A stretch of DNA of 64,000 nucleotides from Paenibacillus pedocola (GCF_031599675.1 NZ_CP134223.1:5872501-5936500); one strand, 5' to 3'. Positions 18,405 to 28,546 are shown, numbered from the stretch's first letter. Numbers and translations: made by a program. The notes: a model not told the origin generated them from the sequence alone.

Positions 18405-18661
18405 TTTTCGATCCCTCCCAAACCCTCCCTTCCAAGGGAGGGCCTGGGGGGCTGCGCCCTCTGGACACCCGCAAGGGTTGGGGAAAGAGTGTGGTGGGAT
18501 GGACTTAGTTACCTTGGTGCCAGGAGCGCTTATCCCTACGGGACCGCTGGTATGCAGACGCTCCGGAGGGCTGTCCCTACGGGAGGCGCTAACTGACCAC
18601 TGCGGCTATCCCTTCGGGATGCGCTAACCGACAACAGCCTATCCCTTTGGGAGGTGTAGAC
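18405..18661. repeat. Cluster of palindromic repeats between uvrB and uvrA
   Basis: Four imperfect copies of a GCTATCCCTTCGGGATGCGCTAAC-like unit occur at about 18524-18547, 18568-18597, 18602-18632 and 18637-18661. Each has a small hairpin core (TCCC-TWC-GGGA). Just to the left, 18411-18480 is another GC-rich palindromic stretch (CCCTCCCTTCCAAGGGAGGG, then GGGGGGCTGCGCCCTCTGG). No reading frame runs convincingly through it. It looks like tandem decay or multiplication of a dispersed chromosomal repeat. Confidence 0.65.
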
Positions 18662-18722
18662 ACTTTATCTAAAAAGAACGGCCTGGGAAGCGCCGTTCCG
18701 GTTCGTACTTGGAAGTATTGCT

Positions 18723-20714
18723 TTATTCGGCCCGCAGCTCCAGCAACGCGTCACGCAGCTCGGCGGCGCGTTCGAATTGCAGGTTCTTGGCGGCGTCCTT
18801 CATCTCAGCTTCCAGACGCTGCATCAGGCTTTGTTTGTCTTTCTTGTTCATCTTGCCGCCCACGCCGGTGAGATATTCTGCTTTGGACTCGGCCACCTTG
18901 GTGGCTTCGATGATTTCGCGTATCTTCTTATTAATGGTCGTCGGAGTGATGCCATGCTTCTCATTATAGGCAATTTGAATCGCCCGGCGGCGTTCGGTCT
19001 CGCTGATCGCCTTCTCCATGGAGTCCGTGATGCGGTCGCCGTACATAATAACACGGCCTTCCGAGTTACGGGCTGCACGGCCGATGGTCTGGATCAGTGA
19101 ACGCTCTGAACGGAGGAAGCCCTCCTTATCGGCATCCAGAATCGCAACTAAGGATACCTCCGGCAAATCCAACCCTTCTCTTAACAAGTTAATACCCACC
19201 AGGACGTGGAACGTACCGAGGCGGAGATCGCGCAGAATCGCCATCCGCTCAAGCGTCTTAATGTCGGAGTGCATGTAGCGGACCTTGATGCCGATTTCCT
19301 TGAAGTAATCAGTCAGATCCTCTGACATTTTCTTCGTCAGTGTAGTCACCAGCACCCGTTCGTCCCGCTCTACGCGTTCACGGATCTCGCTGATCAGATC
19401 ATCGATCTGCCCTTCTGTCGGGCGCACCTCGATAATCGGATCCAGCAGACCGGTAGGCCGGATGATCTGCTGCACCATCGTGTCGCAGTGTTCCATTTCG
19501 TAAGGGCCCGGTGTTGCTGAGACATAGACGATCTGCTTTACTTTGTCTTCGAATTCCTCGAACTGCAGCGGCCGGTTGTCCAGCGCGGACGGCAGGCGGA
19601 AGCCATGCTCCACCAGCACAGTCTTGCGCGCCCGGTCACCGTTGTACATGGCCCGGATCTGCGGCAGTGTGACATGGGATTCATCAATGACAATCAGCAT
19701 GTCATCCGGGAAATAGTCCATCAGGGTGTACGGGGTCGCTCCCGGTTCCCGGAAGGTCAGCGGTCCGGAATAGTTCTCAATCCCGGAGCAGAAGCCGACC
19801 TCCTTCATCATTTCGATATCATAGCGGGTCCGCTGCTCCAGACGCTGGGCTTCCAGCAGCTTGCCTGCTTCGCGGAGCACCGCCAGCCGTTCCTCCAGCT
19901 CGCGTTCAATATTGACCAGCGCAACCCGCATTGTCTCCTCTTGGGTAACAAAGTGAGAGGCTGGAAATATCGCTATATGATCGCGTTCCCCGATAAGCTC
20001 TCCGGTCAAGACATCAATCTCGGTAATCCGCTCAATCTCATCACCGAACAGCTCGACCCGGATGGCATGTTCTCCCTGTGATGCAGGGAAAATCTCAATA
20101 ACATCTCCGCGCACACGGAACGTGCCGCGTACGAAATTGATGTCATTGCGCTGATACTGGATATCCACGAGCCGGCTGAGAATCTGATTGCGCGGCTTCT
20201 CCATGCCTACACGCAATGAGAGCAGAAGACTTCCATATTCCTGCGGCGAACCGAGACCGTAAATACAGGATACGCTCGCCACAATAATAACGTCGCGCCG
20301 TTCAAACAAGGAGCTGGTTGCGGAGTGCCGCAGCTTATCTATCTCTTCATTAATGCTGGAATCTTTCTCGATGTAGGTGTCGGAGGAGGGAATGTAGGCT
20401 TCCGGCTGGTAGTAATCGTAGTAGCTGACGAAGTAGTCGACGGAATTGCTCGGAAAAAACTCCTTAAACTCGCTTGCCAGCTGTGCAGCCAGCGTCTTGT
20501 TGTGTGCGATAACCAATGTGGGCCGGTTTAGCTTAGATATCACTTGTGCAATGGTAAAGGTCTTCCCTGTACCGGTTGCTCCCAGCAGCGTCTGGTGCTT
20601 CTTGCCCTGCCGGATGCCGTTCAATAATTCCTCTATGGCATGAGGCTGATCGCCCTGGGGTGTATACTCGGACTCCAGTTTAAAAGTCTTCGTACTGACG
20701 ACAATGTCGCTCAT
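18723..20714 (-). CDS. uvrB: Excinuclease ABC subunit B
   Basis: Helicase-fold protein that verifies DNA damage and positions UvrC for incision. 663 residues, standard length. Seen: Walker [11 protein letters not shown] (about 45), the tyrosine-rich beta-hairpin [13 protein letters not shown] (about 95), [10 protein letters not shown] (DEAD-type box), motif [11 protein letters not shown], and a C-terminal UVR domain ([16 protein letters not shown]) that contacts UvrC. ATG at 20714 with AGGGGAGA upstream. A weak LexA-like site lies about 100 bases upstream, listed separately. Confidence 0.98.
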   Translation of the reverse strand: MSDIVVSTKTFKLESEYTPQGDQPHAIEELLNGIRQGKKHQTLLGATGTGKTFTIAQVISKLNRPTLVIAHNKTLAAQLASEFKEFFPSNSVDYFVSYYDYYQPEAYIPSSDTYIEKDSSINEEIDKLRHSATSSLFERRDVIIVASVSCIYGLGSPQEYGSLLLSLRVGMEKPRNQILSRLVDIQYQRNDINFVRGTFRVRGDVIEIFPASQGEHAIRVELFGDEIERITEIDVLTGELIGERDHIAIFPASHFVTQEETMRVALVNIERELEERLAVLREAGKLLEAQRLEQRTRYDIEMMKEVGFCSGIENYSGPLTFREPGATPYTLMDYFPDDMLIVIDESHVTLPQIRAMYNGDRARKTVLVEHGFRLPSALDNRPLQFEEFEDKVKQIVYVSATPGPYEMEHCDTMVQQIIRPTGLLDPIIEVRPTEGQIDDLISEIRERVERDERVLVTTLTKKMSEDLTDYFKEIGIKVRYMHSDIKTLERMAILRDLRLGTFHVLVGINLLREGLDLPEVSLVAILDADKEGFLRSERSLIQTIGRAARNSEGRVIMYGDRITDSMEKAISETERRRAIQIAYNEKHGITPTTINKKIREIIEATKVAESKAEYLTGVGGKMNKKDKQSLMQRLEAEMKDAAKNLQFERAAELRDALLELRAE

Positions 20715-20810
20715 TTGCCCGTCTCCCCTCTATCGTCTAAAATATAGTAATATATTATAATTGTGGTCTGATTGTCCTGATCCCATACGATACAAAAAAA
20801 TATGGAAGAT

Positions 20811-20826
20811 AAGAATACCTGTTCCC
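20811..20826. promoter_or_regulatory. Weak LexA/DinR-box candidate between uvrB and motA
   Basis: GAAT-ACCT-GTTC (20813-20824) differs by one base from the Firmicute SOS half-site arrangement GAAC-N4-GTTC. uvrB is SOS-controlled in B. subtilis, so a box is expected here. The position, about 100 bases from the uvrB start, is somewhat far. Low confidence. Confidence 0.3.
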
Positions 20827-20894
20827 GTTTATTATACAGTGTTGCCTACCTTGATGCAAACCATAATATATTGAAAACTAAGGAGACTGATCCT

Positions 20895-21677
20895 ATGGAT
20901 ATCACCTCAATCATCGGCCTCCTGGCTGGACTGGCCGCACTCGTCGGCGGTTTCTTCTGGGAAGGGGGCAACCTGTCCGGTCTGCTGCAGCTCAACGCCG
21001 CCGTCATTGTATTCGGAGGAACGCTTGCCGCTGTTCTCATCAGCTTTCCCGCCTCCAAACTGCGCTCCATACCGTCTGCGCTGCGTATCGCTTTTGGCAG
21101 ACAGCCGGATACCAACTATGTCAAAGCGGAAGAGTTAGTATCTATGGCTGCCATTACACGGCGGGGCGGAGTGCTCGCACTGGAGGAGCAGGCTGAGGAG
21201 CATCCCGATCCCTTTACCCGTGAAGGGCTGCTGCTCATTGTCGACGGAACAGATCCGGATCAGGTCCGCCAGATTCTGGAGCTGGATATGGATGCCAAAG
21301 AGCTGAAATACGAAAGCTATGCCAAAATCTTCGAGGCGGCTGGAGGCTATGCTCCGACGATGGGCATCATCGGCACAGTCATGGGACTTATTCACGTACT
21401 CAGCAATCTTTCCGACCCGTCCAATCTGGGTTCATCCATAGCCGTCGCATTTACAGCAACCTTATATGGTGTAGCGAGTGCTAATTTAATATTTTTACCC
21501 ATCGCCTCCAAAATCAAATCCCGCAGCCAAACGGAGCTGAACAGCATGGAAATGCTTCTCGTCGGTATCCTTGCCCTGCAGAACGGGGATCATCCTCAGC
21601 TCGTGCGCAAGAAGCTGAGCTCTTTTGTGGCGGATTCAGCAGCGGATAAAGACAGCCCTTCAAGAGGCCTGCTATGA
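20895..21677 (+). CDS. motA: Flagellar motor stator protein MotA
   Basis: A 260-residue stator subunit with four membrane segments; with MotB it forms the ion channel that drives flagellar rotation. Seen: MDITSIIGLLAGLAALVGG (first helix), a large cytoplasmic loop, and AAGGYAPTMGIIGTVMGLIH with SSIAVAFTATLYGVASANL (helices 3 and 4, including the conserved Pro in YAPTMG). I use the ATG at 20895 because AAGGAG lies upstream and the family starts there; an in-frame ATG 93 bases earlier has no ribosome binding site. It overlaps motB by 4 bases. Confidence 0.93.
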   Translation: MDITSIIGLLAGLAALVGGFFWEGGNLSGLLQLNAAVIVFGGTLAAVLISFPASKLRSIPSALRIAFGRQPDTNYVKAEELVSMAAITRRGGVLALEEQAEEHPDPFTREGLLLIVDGTDPDQVRQILELDMDAKELKYESYAKIFEAAGGYAPTMGIIGTVMGLIHVLSNLSDPSNLGSSIAVAFTATLYGVASANLIFLPIASKIKSRSQTELNSMEMLLVGILALQNGDHPQLVRKKLSSFVADSAADKDSPSRGLL

Positions 21678-22558
21678 GGCAGAGAAACCGGCGCAGCCGC
21701 AGGGGAAGCGCGCATGAACCCAGGGACCGCTGGATGATTACCTATGCGGATCTGATTACGCTGCTGCTTATTTTTTTCGTCATCATGTACGCTATGAGCA
21801 GCCTGGATACGGAAAAATATAAAATCGTCACCGGGTCGCTCTCCGAGACCTTTAAGACCGGGAACCCTGTACTTGAAGGCGGTAGCGGACTGCTGGACGG
21901 CGAAAACGGAAGTCAGAACAGCAGCCCCGCGAACGGGCAGGAAGAAGATAGCGGCAGCGGAAATGGCGAGAGCGCCAGAAACAGCGAAGGATCGGAATCA
22001 GGAGGCACAGGTGCTGGCACCGGAGCCTCCGGGGAGAGCCAGAATGTGCAGCCGTCGGCGCGGGAGCTGGCTTTTCGCGAGCAGGAAGCTAAGCTGGCTG
22101 CCCTGATGGGGGTTATCACTAAATATGTCGATGACAATAATCTTGACGGCCAGATCTTTGTCGCGGACAAGCCGCAGGGCATAGCCATTACGCTGAGCGA
22201 CCGCTTTCTGTTCGATGTCGGCAGAGCTGAACTGAAGCCGCCTGCGCTTCCGGCCTTACGCCAGCTCTCCGGATTATTCCGCGGCATCGGGGCTTCCATC
22301 AGTATCGAAGGGCATACGGATAATACTCCGGTATCTGCCGGATCGCGGTACAGTGACAACTGGGAGCTGTCGGGTGCCCGCGCCCTTTCGGTGCTGCGCT
22401 TTTTCCTGGACAGTGAGCGGCTGAGTCCCGCTACCTTCCAGTATGCAGGATATGCCGACACCAGACCTGCTTACGATAATTCGACTACAGAGGGCCGCCA
22501 GAAGAACCGCCGGGTAGAGCTGATTGTCCTGCGCCAGCTGCAAGAGGAGGAGCAGTAA
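21674..22558 (+). CDS. motB: Flagellar motor stator protein MotB
   Basis: Single-pass stator subunit anchored to peptidoglycan. 294 residues. The membrane helix contains the proton-binding Asp in TYADLITLLLIFFVIMYAMS. The residue five positions after this Asp is Leu, as in H+-type MotB rather than Val as in Na+-type MotS; this hint of ion choice is inference. A Gly/Ser/Asn/Glu-rich linker of about 55 residues (roughly 75-130) is unusually long. The OmpA-like peptidoglycan-binding domain follows (ISIEGHTDNTPVSAG, then NWELSGARA). ATG overlaps the motA stop. Terminator downstream. Confidence 0.93.
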   Translation: MRQRNRRSRRGSAHEPRDRWMITYADLITLLLIFFVIMYAMSSLDTEKYKIVTGSLSETFKTGNPVLEGGSGLLDGENGSQNSSPANGQEEDSGSGNGESARNSEGSESGGTGAGTGASGESQNVQPSARELAFREQEAKLAALMGVITKYVDDNNLDGQIFVADKPQGIAITLSDRFLFDVGRAELKPPALPALRQLSGLFRGIGASISIEGHTDNTPVSAGSRYSDNWELSGARALSVLRFFLDSERLSPATFQYAGYADTRPAYDNSTTEGRQKNRRVELIVLRQLQEEEQ

Positions 22559-22645
22559 CATTTTTCAGCCCGCAGAAACGCAAAAAGACAGACCCCGCAC
22601 ATAGTATTTAATCATGTGTGAAATCCGTCCTGTAGATAACGGGTG

Positions 22646-22687
22646 CCTGCCCCCTTCCGGAAAAGGAGCGGGCAGCCTTTTTTTGTC
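22646..22687 (+). terminator. Terminator after motAB
   Basis: Stem CTGCCCCCTTCC / GGAAAAGGAGCGGGCAG (with small bulges), followed by CCTTTTTTTG, about 90 bases after the motB stop and just before the convergent gcvH end. Confidence 0.75.
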
Positions 22688-22711
22688 TGAAAAATTTTAT
22701 AAATCCAAGTG

Positions 22712-23104
22712 TTATTCCCCGACCAGTTCGCGGTAAGCAGCCGCATCCAGCAGTCCGGAAACAGCCTCATCATACTCACCGTCAAGCTCCAGTTCAAAAA
22801 TCCACCCGCCGCTGTATGGCTCGTCATTAATCAGTTCCGGGCTGGCCTCCAGCGCATCGTTGATTTTGGTCACCTTTCCCGAGACCGGTGAATATAATTC
22901 GGAAACCGTCTTCACAGACTCAATGCTGCCTACACTGTCGCCGGCAGAAATAGCTGAACCCACTTCCGGAAACTCCACAAATACGATATCACCGAGCAAA
23001 TGCTGGGCATGATCCGTAATCCCGACCCGTACTACGCGTCCTTCACCCTGCTGCGCCCATTCGTGCTCTTCGCTGTATCGCAGGTTGTCTAACACTTCAC
23101 TCAT
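22712..23104 (-). CDS. gcvH: Glycine cleavage system H protein
   Basis: Lipoyl carrier that shuttles the aminomethyl group between P, T and L proteins. 130 residues. The lipoyl-attachment lysine lies in IESVKTVSE (K65). RYSEEHEW near the N-terminus is typical. Start at the ATG at 23104: GAGGCGG lies 6 bases upstream, and an in-frame ATG 15 bases earlier sits on top of that site. It is divergent from, not part of, the gcvT-gcvPA-gcvPB operon, so it is not under the glycine riboswitch on the other strand. In Firmicutes H protein also serves lipoate transfer, which may explain separate control. Confidence 0.95.
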   Translation of the reverse strand: MSEVLDNLRYSEEHEWAQQGEGRVVRVGITDHAQHLLGDIVFVEFPEVGSAISAGDSVGSIESVKTVSELYSPVSGKVTKINDALEASPELINDEPYSGGWIFELELDGEYDEAVSGLLDAAAYRELVGE

Positions 23105-23227
23105 TTCAAGCCGCCTCATTTCCGAATTTGGTGTTGTAAATTTAGTTATAGACTAAGTTATCGTCCTCCGCAATGTCAATATTACTGACAGGAAATTTAA
23201 ATTTGTCATCTTTTTGACGTTTTTTTG

Positions 23228-23257
23228 TTGACAGCGCGCCTTGATACCCGGTTTAAT
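23228..23257 (+). promoter_or_regulatory. Promoter of the glycine riboswitch-gcvT operon
   Basis: TTGACA (23228-23233, consensus), an 18-base spacer, and TTTAAT (23252-23257, 5 of 6). Transcription would begin near 23264, about 85 bases before the first aptamer. Confidence 0.6.
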
Positions 23258-23349
23258 GGAGACAGCAGACATTCATGGCGCTTGTTCGCGCCACTTCAGA
23301 TGTTGAAATTTCAGGATAGAAAAACATATGGTTTGCGAATGATGGCATA

Positions 23350-23543
23350 GGGAGAGACTGTCTCACGAAGACAGCGCCGAAGGAGTAAGCCCCGAAGCGG
23401 GTGAATCTCTCAGGCAAAAGGACCTTTGCCGGACGCATCTCTGGAGAGCATCAGGCCCTGCACCTGCAGCGTACTGATCACCAACGGGGAAACCTGCCGG
23501 ATGAAATGCTGTGCAGGGTAACTCTCAGGTACAAAGGACAGAG
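23350..23543 (+). promoter_or_regulatory. Tandem glycine riboswitch
   Basis: Two consecutive glycine aptamers precede gcvT. The first runs about 23350-23448: GGGAGAGAC, then GCGCCGAAGGAGTAAGCC, then CTCTCAGGCAAAAGGAC, then CTCTGGAGAG. The second runs about 23470-23543: CACCAACGGGGAAACC, then AACTCTCAGGTACAAAGGAC. The repeated CTCTCAGG-A-AAAGGAC and CCGAAGG / GGGGAAACC cores are the diagnostic parts. A terminator follows directly, so the expected action is that glycine binding prevents termination and turns on glycine breakdown. Confidence 0.95.
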
Positions 23544-23598
23544 CGGAAGGCTATTTATGCGCGCAGCGCGTATTTGGCCTCCGCTCTGTCCTTTTTTT
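23535..23598 (+). terminator. Riboswitch-controlled terminator (expression platform)
   Basis: AGGACAGAGCGGA at 23535 onward pairs with TCCGCTCTGTCCT near 23579-23591, followed by seven T. Its left arm overlaps the 3' end of the second aptamer (ACAAAGGACAGAGC), giving the mutually exclusive folds expected for an ON switch. The loop contains GCGCGCAGCGCG, a further small hairpin. Confidence 0.9.
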
Positions 23599-23684
23599 AT
23601 TGTCTACAGAACCGGGCACCGCAACCTTCCGGGAGCGGAATGGCCGCTTTTGCTTGCATGTAATTAGACCAAGGGAGTGAGCAC

Positions 23685-24809
23685 ATGGATGATTTGAAAA
23701 GAACGCCTTTTTACGACCTTTATTCTGCTTATGCAGAGGCAAGATGTATTGATTTCGGCGGCTGGGAGCTGCCGGTGCAGTTCACCGGAATCGTCAAGGA
23801 GCACGAAGCCGTCCGCCAGCAGGCCGGATTGTTCGATGTATCGCACATGGGGGAATTCTTGGTCTCCGGCAGCGGCTCGGAAGCTTTCCTGCAGCAAATG
23901 ACGACCAATGATGTCAGCCGCCTCACGGACGGCGCGGCGCAGTATACCCTGCTGCTCTACCCTAACGGCGGAGTTGTGGATGATCTCCTGGTCTACCGCC
24001 TCGGCGAAGAACGCTACATGCTCGTCGTCAATGCCTCCAACATCGACAAAGACTTCCAGTGGCTGCAGGAGCATCTCACTGCTGAATTCAGCGGAGTCAG
24101 CCTGAAGAATGTCTCGGACGAAACTCTGCTGCTGGCATTGCAGGGCCCGCTGGCTGAGATCATCCTCAGCGAAGTTACTTCGGCACCGGTCACTGAGCTG
24201 AAGCCATTTCACTTCATCGAGCACGCCATGGTCTGCGGTGTAGAGGTGCTCCTCTCCCGTACCGGTTACACCGGCGAGGACGGCTTCGAGCTGTATGCCC
24301 CGCAGGATACAGCAGCCGCCTTATGGAACGGCCTGCTGGCAGCCGGAAGCAAACACGGACTTACGCCCGCCGGCCTCGGCGCGCGCGACACACTCCGCTT
24401 CGAAGCGAAGCTGCCGCTGTACGGCCAGGAGCTATCGGCGGACATCACCCCGCTGGAAGCGGGCGTGCAGTTCTTCGTCAAGCTGGATAAAGCCGGCTTT
24501 ATCGGCAAGGAAGCGCTGGTGAAGCAGAAGGAAGCCGGCCTGCCCCGCCGCCTCGTGGGACTGGAAATGATCGACCGGGGTATCCCCCGCTCCCATTACC
24601 CCGTCTACGCGGATGGCGTGAAGATCGGCGAAGTGACCACCGGAACCCAGTCCCCGACACTCAAACGCAATCTCGGACTTGCGCTGCTGGATGCAGCCTA
24701 CAGTGAAATCGGCACAGAAGTTTACGTGGAGATCCGCGGCAAGCAGCTGAAGGCTGCTGTCGTCAAAGCGCCGTTCTACAAAAAGAGCCAAGGAGTGAAG
24801 CCGCAATGA
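23685..24809 (+). CDS. gcvT: Glycine cleavage system T protein (aminomethyltransferase)
   Basis: Transfers the methylene group from H-protein-bound aminomethyl to tetrahydrofolate, releasing ammonia. 374 residues, normal length. Seen: [20 protein letters not shown] and [11 protein letters not shown] at the N-terminus (folate-binding Asp in FDVSHMGE), [14 protein letters not shown] in the middle, and [14 protein letters not shown] later. ATG preceded by AAGGGAGTGAG. First gene behind the glycine riboswitch; it overlaps gcvPA by 4 bases. Confidence 0.97.
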   Translation: MDDLKRTPFYDLYSAYAEARCIDFGGWELPVQFTGIVKEHEAVRQQAGLFDVSHMGEFLVSGSGSEAFLQQMTTNDVSRLTDGAAQYTLLLYPNGGVVDDLLVYRLGEERYMLVVNASNIDKDFQWLQEHLTAEFSGVSLKNVSDETLLLALQGPLAEIILSEVTSAPVTELKPFHFIEHAMVCGVEVLLSRTGYTGEDGFELYAPQDTAAALWNGLLAAGSKHGLTPAGLGARDTLRFEAKLPLYGQELSADITPLEAGVQFFVKLDKAGFIGKEALVKQKEAGLPRRLVGLEMIDRGIPRSHYPVYADGVKIGEVTTGTQSPTLKRNLGLALLDAAYSEIGTEVYVEIRGKQLKAAVVKAPFYKKSQGVKPQ

Positions 24810-26158
24810 AACACCGTTATCTGCCCATGACTGAACAAGACCGCCAAGAGATGATGGAAGCGGTCGGAATTCAGTCCATGGAGGAATTGTTCTCCGATAT
24901 TCCGCAGGCTGTCCGTTATCAGGGCACGATGCCGATGTCGGAAGCTCTGGATGAATACGCTCTGCTCCGCCATATGAAAGAATTGGCCGACAAAAATGCC
25001 AATTTCGATACCCATGCCAGCTTCCTCGGCGCCGGGCTCTATGACCACCATATCCCGGTTGTCATCAATCATGTTATTTCCCGTTCGGAATTCTATACAG
25101 CTTATACCCCATATCAGCCGGAGATCAGCCAGGGCGAGCTACAGGCGATCTTCGAATTTCAATCCTACATCTGTGAGCTGACAGGCATGAAAGTAGCCAA
25201 TGCCAGTATGTATGACGGCGCTACTGCTTTCTCGGAAGCGGCTGTCCTGGCTGCCGGTGCTACGAAACGCAAGAAACTGATTGTTTCCCGCACGGTTCAC
25301 CCGGAGGCACGCCAAGTGCTGCACACTTCGGCCGGCGCCTGGGGTCTGGAAGTCGTGGAAATTGACTATAAAGACGGCGTAACCGATCAGGCGAAGCTGG
25401 CTGAAGCCATCGACGCTGATACTGCAGCAGTATTGGTGCAGTCCCCGAACTTCTTCGGGGCGATCGAGGACCTCGGGGCCATCGAACCGCTGATCCATGC
25501 GGTAAAAGGCCTGTTCGTGGTTAGTGCCAACCCGCTGGCGCTGGGCGTTCTGGAAACGCCGGGTAAGCTCGGGGCCGACATCGTGGTCGGTGACGCGCAG
25601 CCGCTCGGCATTCCCGCTTCACTCGGCGGTCCAACCTGCGGCTTCTTCGCTGTAGCGGAGCCGCTGATGCGCCGCATGCCGGGCCGGATCGTCGGCCAGA
25701 CGGTGGACCGTAACGGTAAGCGCGGCTTCGTCCTGACCCTTCAGGCCCGCGAGCAGCATATCCGCCGCGAAAAAGCGACCTCGAACATCTGCTCCAACCA
25801 GGCACTGCTGGCGTTGTGCGCTTCCGTATACTTGTCCGTAATGGGCAAAGAAGGCATGCGCGAGGTTGGCGGCCTGAATATCCGCAAAAGCCATTATGCT
25901 GCAGGCAAGCTAGGAGAATTGAATGGTGCAGCCCCTGCGTTCACCGCGCCGTTCTTCAATGAATTCGTCCTGAAGCTTCCGGAAGGAAGCAGCGTCAGTG
26001 AGATTAACTCGAAGCTGATTCAAGCAGGCTTTATCGGCGGTTATGATCTGGGCCGTGATTATCCGGAGCTTGCCGGACATATGCTGATTGCCGTCACCGA
26101 GAAACGAAGCAAGTCTGAAATCGACCAATTCGCTAAGCTATTGGAGGGCTGTATATGA
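24806..26158 (+). CDS. gcvPA: Glycine dehydrogenase (decarboxylating) subunit 1
   Basis: N-terminal half of the split P protein. With GcvPB it forms the PLP enzyme that decarboxylates glycine and passes the aminomethyl group to the H protein. 450 residues. Family segments: [40 protein letters not shown] and [20 protein letters not shown] with AAGGAGTGAAG upstream, embedded in the end of gcvT. The stop overlaps gcvPB by 4 bases, so the three genes are translationally coupled. Confidence 0.97.
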   Translation: MKHRYLPMTEQDRQEMMEAVGIQSMEELFSDIPQAVRYQGTMPMSEALDEYALLRHMKELADKNANFDTHASFLGAGLYDHHIPVVINHVISRSEFYTAYTPYQPEISQGELQAIFEFQSYICELTGMKVANASMYDGATAFSEAAVLAAGATKRKKLIVSRTVHPEARQVLHTSAGAWGLEVVEIDYKDGVTDQAKLAEAIDADTAAVLVQSPNFFGAIEDLGAIEPLIHAVKGLFVVSANPLALGVLETPGKLGADIVVGDAQPLGIPASLGGPTCGFFAVAEPLMRRMPGRIVGQTVDRNGKRGFVLTLQAREQHIRREKATSNICSNQALLALCASVYLSVMGKEGMREVGGLNIRKSHYAAGKLGELNGAAPAFTAPFFNEFVLKLPEGSSVSEINSKLIQAGFIGGYDLGRDYPELAGHMLIAVTEKRSKSEIDQFAKLLEGCI

Positions 26159-27615
26159 AACCGGAACAAAGTCTGATCTTTGAGCTTAGCCGTCCCGGCC
26201 GCTCAGCCTATTCCCTGCCGGTATGCGATGTTCCCGAGGATGAAGCGATTGAGTCGCTTATCCCGGCCGGATTGCTGCGCAGCCAGCCAGTTGTACTGCC
26301 GGAAGTATCCGAAGTGGATGTCATCCGCCACTACACTGCCCTTTCCCGCCGCAACTTCGGCGTCGACAACGGCTTCTACCCGCTCGGCTCCTGTACGATG
26401 AAATATAATCCGAAGATCAATGAAGATGTCGCCCGCTTCCCAGGTCTGGCCAAGATTCACCCTTACCAGCCGGAAGAAAGCATTCAAGGCGCACTTGAAC
26501 TGATGTATACCCTGCAAAAGGATCTGGCCGCACTCACAGGTATGGATGCTGTGTCCCTCCAGCCCGCCGCCGGAGCCCATGGAGAATGGACCGGCCTAAT
26601 GATGATCCGCGCTTACCATGAGAGCCGCGGCGAGAAGCGCACCAAAGTCATCGTGCCGGACTCCTCGCACGGCACTAACCCGGCCAGTGCTGCAGCTGCC
26701 GGATTGGAAACCGTAACTATTCCTTCAAATAGCAAAGGAATGGTTGATCTTGAAGCCCTGAAAGCAGCCGTCGGCAGCGATACCGCTGCGCTGATGCTGA
26801 CCAACCCGAGTACGCTCGGGCTGTTCGAGACGCAGATTGTCGAGATCGCCGAGATTGTTCACGAAGCAGGCGGCCTGCTGTATTACGATGGTGCAAACTC
26901 CAATGCGATCATGGGCATCACCCGCCCGGGCGATATGGGCTTCGACGTCGTGCATTTGAATCTGCACAAGACCATGAGCACCCCGCACGGCGGCGGCGGC
27001 CCGGGAGCAGGACCTGTCGGCGTAAAAGCGAAGCTGATTCCGTTCCTGCCGCAGCCAACTGTAGTCCAGAACGAAGACAGCAGCTTCTCGCTGAACTACG
27101 GCGGACCGGAATCGATTGGCCGGGTCAAAGCTTTTTACGGCAACTTTGGTATCCTCGTCCGTGCTTATGCCTATATCCGCACCTACGGACCGGACGGCCT
27201 GCGTGTGGTTTCCGAGAACGCTGTGCTGAACGCCAACTATATGATGCACCGGCTGGCGCCGTATTTTGAAATCCCGTACCCGGGTGTCTGCAAGCATGAA
27301 TTTGTCATGTCCGGCCGGAATCTCAAGCAATACGGCGTGCGTACACTTGATGTAGCGAAACGCCTGCTCGACTTCGGCTACCACCCGCCGACCGTCTACT
27401 TCCCGCTGACCGTTGAAGAATGTATGATGATCGAACCAACCGAAACGGAGAGCAAAGAAACGCTCGACGGCTTCATTGAAACGATGATTAGAATCGTCAA
27501 GGAAGCCCAGGAAACGCCGGAGATCGTGATCAACGCCCCGCACACTACGGAGATCAGCCGTCTGGATGAGACCCAGGCTGCGCGGAAGCCGGTATTGAAC
27601 TGTTCCTGCGGCTAA
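26155..27615 (+). CDS. gcvPB: Glycine dehydrogenase (decarboxylating) subunit 2
   Basis: C-terminal half of the split P protein, carrying the PLP lysine. 486 residues. The cofactor lysine is K272 in [18 protein letters not shown]. Other family segments: [18 protein letters not shown] near residue 77 and [14 protein letters not shown]. It ends in a short Cys-containing tail (NCSCG). Last gene of the riboswitch-controlled operon; a terminator follows. Confidence 0.97.
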   Translation: MKPEQSLIFELSRPGRSAYSLPVCDVPEDEAIESLIPAGLLRSQPVVLPEVSEVDVIRHYTALSRRNFGVDNGFYPLGSCTMKYNPKINEDVARFPGLAKIHPYQPEESIQGALELMYTLQKDLAALTGMDAVSLQPAAGAHGEWTGLMMIRAYHESRGEKRTKVIVPDSSHGTNPASAAAAGLETVTIPSNSKGMVDLEALKAAVGSDTAALMLTNPSTLGLFETQIVEIAEIVHEAGGLLYYDGANSNAIMGITRPGDMGFDVVHLNLHKTMSTPHGGGGPGAGPVGVKAKLIPFLPQPTVVQNEDSSFSLNYGGPESIGRVKAFYGNFGILVRAYAYIRTYGPDGLRVVSENAVLNANYMMHRLAPYFEIPYPGVCKHEFVMSGRNLKQYGVRTLDVAKRLLDFGYHPPTVYFPLTVEECMMIEPTETESKETLDGFIETMIRIVKEAQETPEIVINAPHTTEISRLDETQAARKPVLNCSCG

Positions 27616-27640
27616 TTTATAAATAAGCCATACACAAAGA

Positions 27641-27688
27641 AGCGGCTAATCCTGAAGTCCTGATAGACTTCGCGGATAGCCGCTTTTT
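27641..27688 (+). terminator. Terminator of the gcvT-gcvPA-gcvPB operon
   Basis: AGCGGCTAATCC pairs with GGATAGCCGCT (one mismatch), with an inner GAAGTC / GACTTC stem, followed by five T. It lies 25 bases after the gcvPB stop. Confidence 0.85.
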
Positions 27689-27740
27689 GCAATCTATATG
27701 ATTTCGAGCGGAAGCTCTTTCCCTTAACTCTAACCATTCA

Positions 27741-28546
27741 TTAATGTATTAGTTTTTTGGTAAATTGCCAGCGGTCATTTACATTCATTTTGAAATAAAT
27801 ACTCTTAACCACATTGCGTACAGAACCTTCGCTAATGCCAAGTTCACTGGAGATATGCAGCGCGCTTTTTTCCGACAGCCACAGTGAAGCAACGTCTTTC
27901 TCCCTCGCAGTCAGCTTGTATTCGCCAAAAATCATATCCAATCTGTATTTCTGCAAGTCTATATTTTGGTTCATCCATTTATCCGTAACATTCTCCGCTA
28001 ATTGCTGTACGAACGGGATGGCAAACTCGATCTGCTGCTCCACGCCAAAGGAGATATCCACATAGCCCTGTATGCTACCATCCACGAATAAAGGCGCGCA
28101 TACACAATTCCATTTTTCAAAGGCTGGATCGGTATGTTCTTCCCCCTAACTATACTCATACAGTTCATTTCCATGGAGAGTGAGACTGCATTAAGCCCAG
28201 ACACAGACTTACCGAGGTTCACGCCCGGGCATAATCCGGCTTGCAGCATCTCTGCCTCCAGTTTATCCGAGGAGCATATTAAATCCAGCACGCAGCCTTC
28301 TGCGTTCGCCAGAAATACAATATAGGGGATGGGGATGTATTCGCTGATTTTCTTCATCTCCGCCCGGATGGACTGAATCATCGCTTCGTTGTAAATTGCT
28401 TTACGGTCTTCTACTTCAATGCTGCTAAAAGTATCCTGTGGCTGGGTACCCGGCAAGTAGAGGGTTTTGCGAAAAAGAGCGGCATGTGCCTCATGCAGAT
28501 CGACCGGTGAGCACCAAATTTTTGTTTTAGGAATGGTTGTTGTCAA
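27741..28546 (-). pseudogene. GAF-domain LuxR-type regulator interrupted by an apparent one-base frameshift
   Basis: Two overlapping minus-strand frames make one protein if a base is added near the C5 run at 28142-28146. The upstream frame gives a GAF-like domain (IPIPYIVFLANAEGCVLDLI, GVNLGKSVSGLNAVSLSMEM) as in AcoR-type sensors, then becomes nonsense after IVRGK. The downstream frame, read back, gives EHTDPAFEKWNCVCAPLFVD, then GSIQGYVDIS, the expected rest of the GAF domain, and ends with a LuxR helix-turn-helix (LTAREKDVASLWLSE, ISSELGISEGSVRNVVKS). Adding one G to the GGGGG run on the minus strand restores RGEEHTDP. The likely start is the TTG at 28546 behind AGGAGG. It may be a true pseudogene, a sequencing error or a phase-variable tract. 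It is divergent from the bacteriocin-like locus. Confidence 0.8.

Noticed and set aside
18524-18661. CRISPR array
   Set aside because: Units are imperfect, unevenly spaced, have no unique spacers of constant length, and no cas genes are near.
20754-20782. uvrB promoter with TATAAT on the minus strand
   Set aside because: The -10 is perfect but sits in a simple TA-rich run and the -35 positions match poorly, so I could not support a defined promoter.
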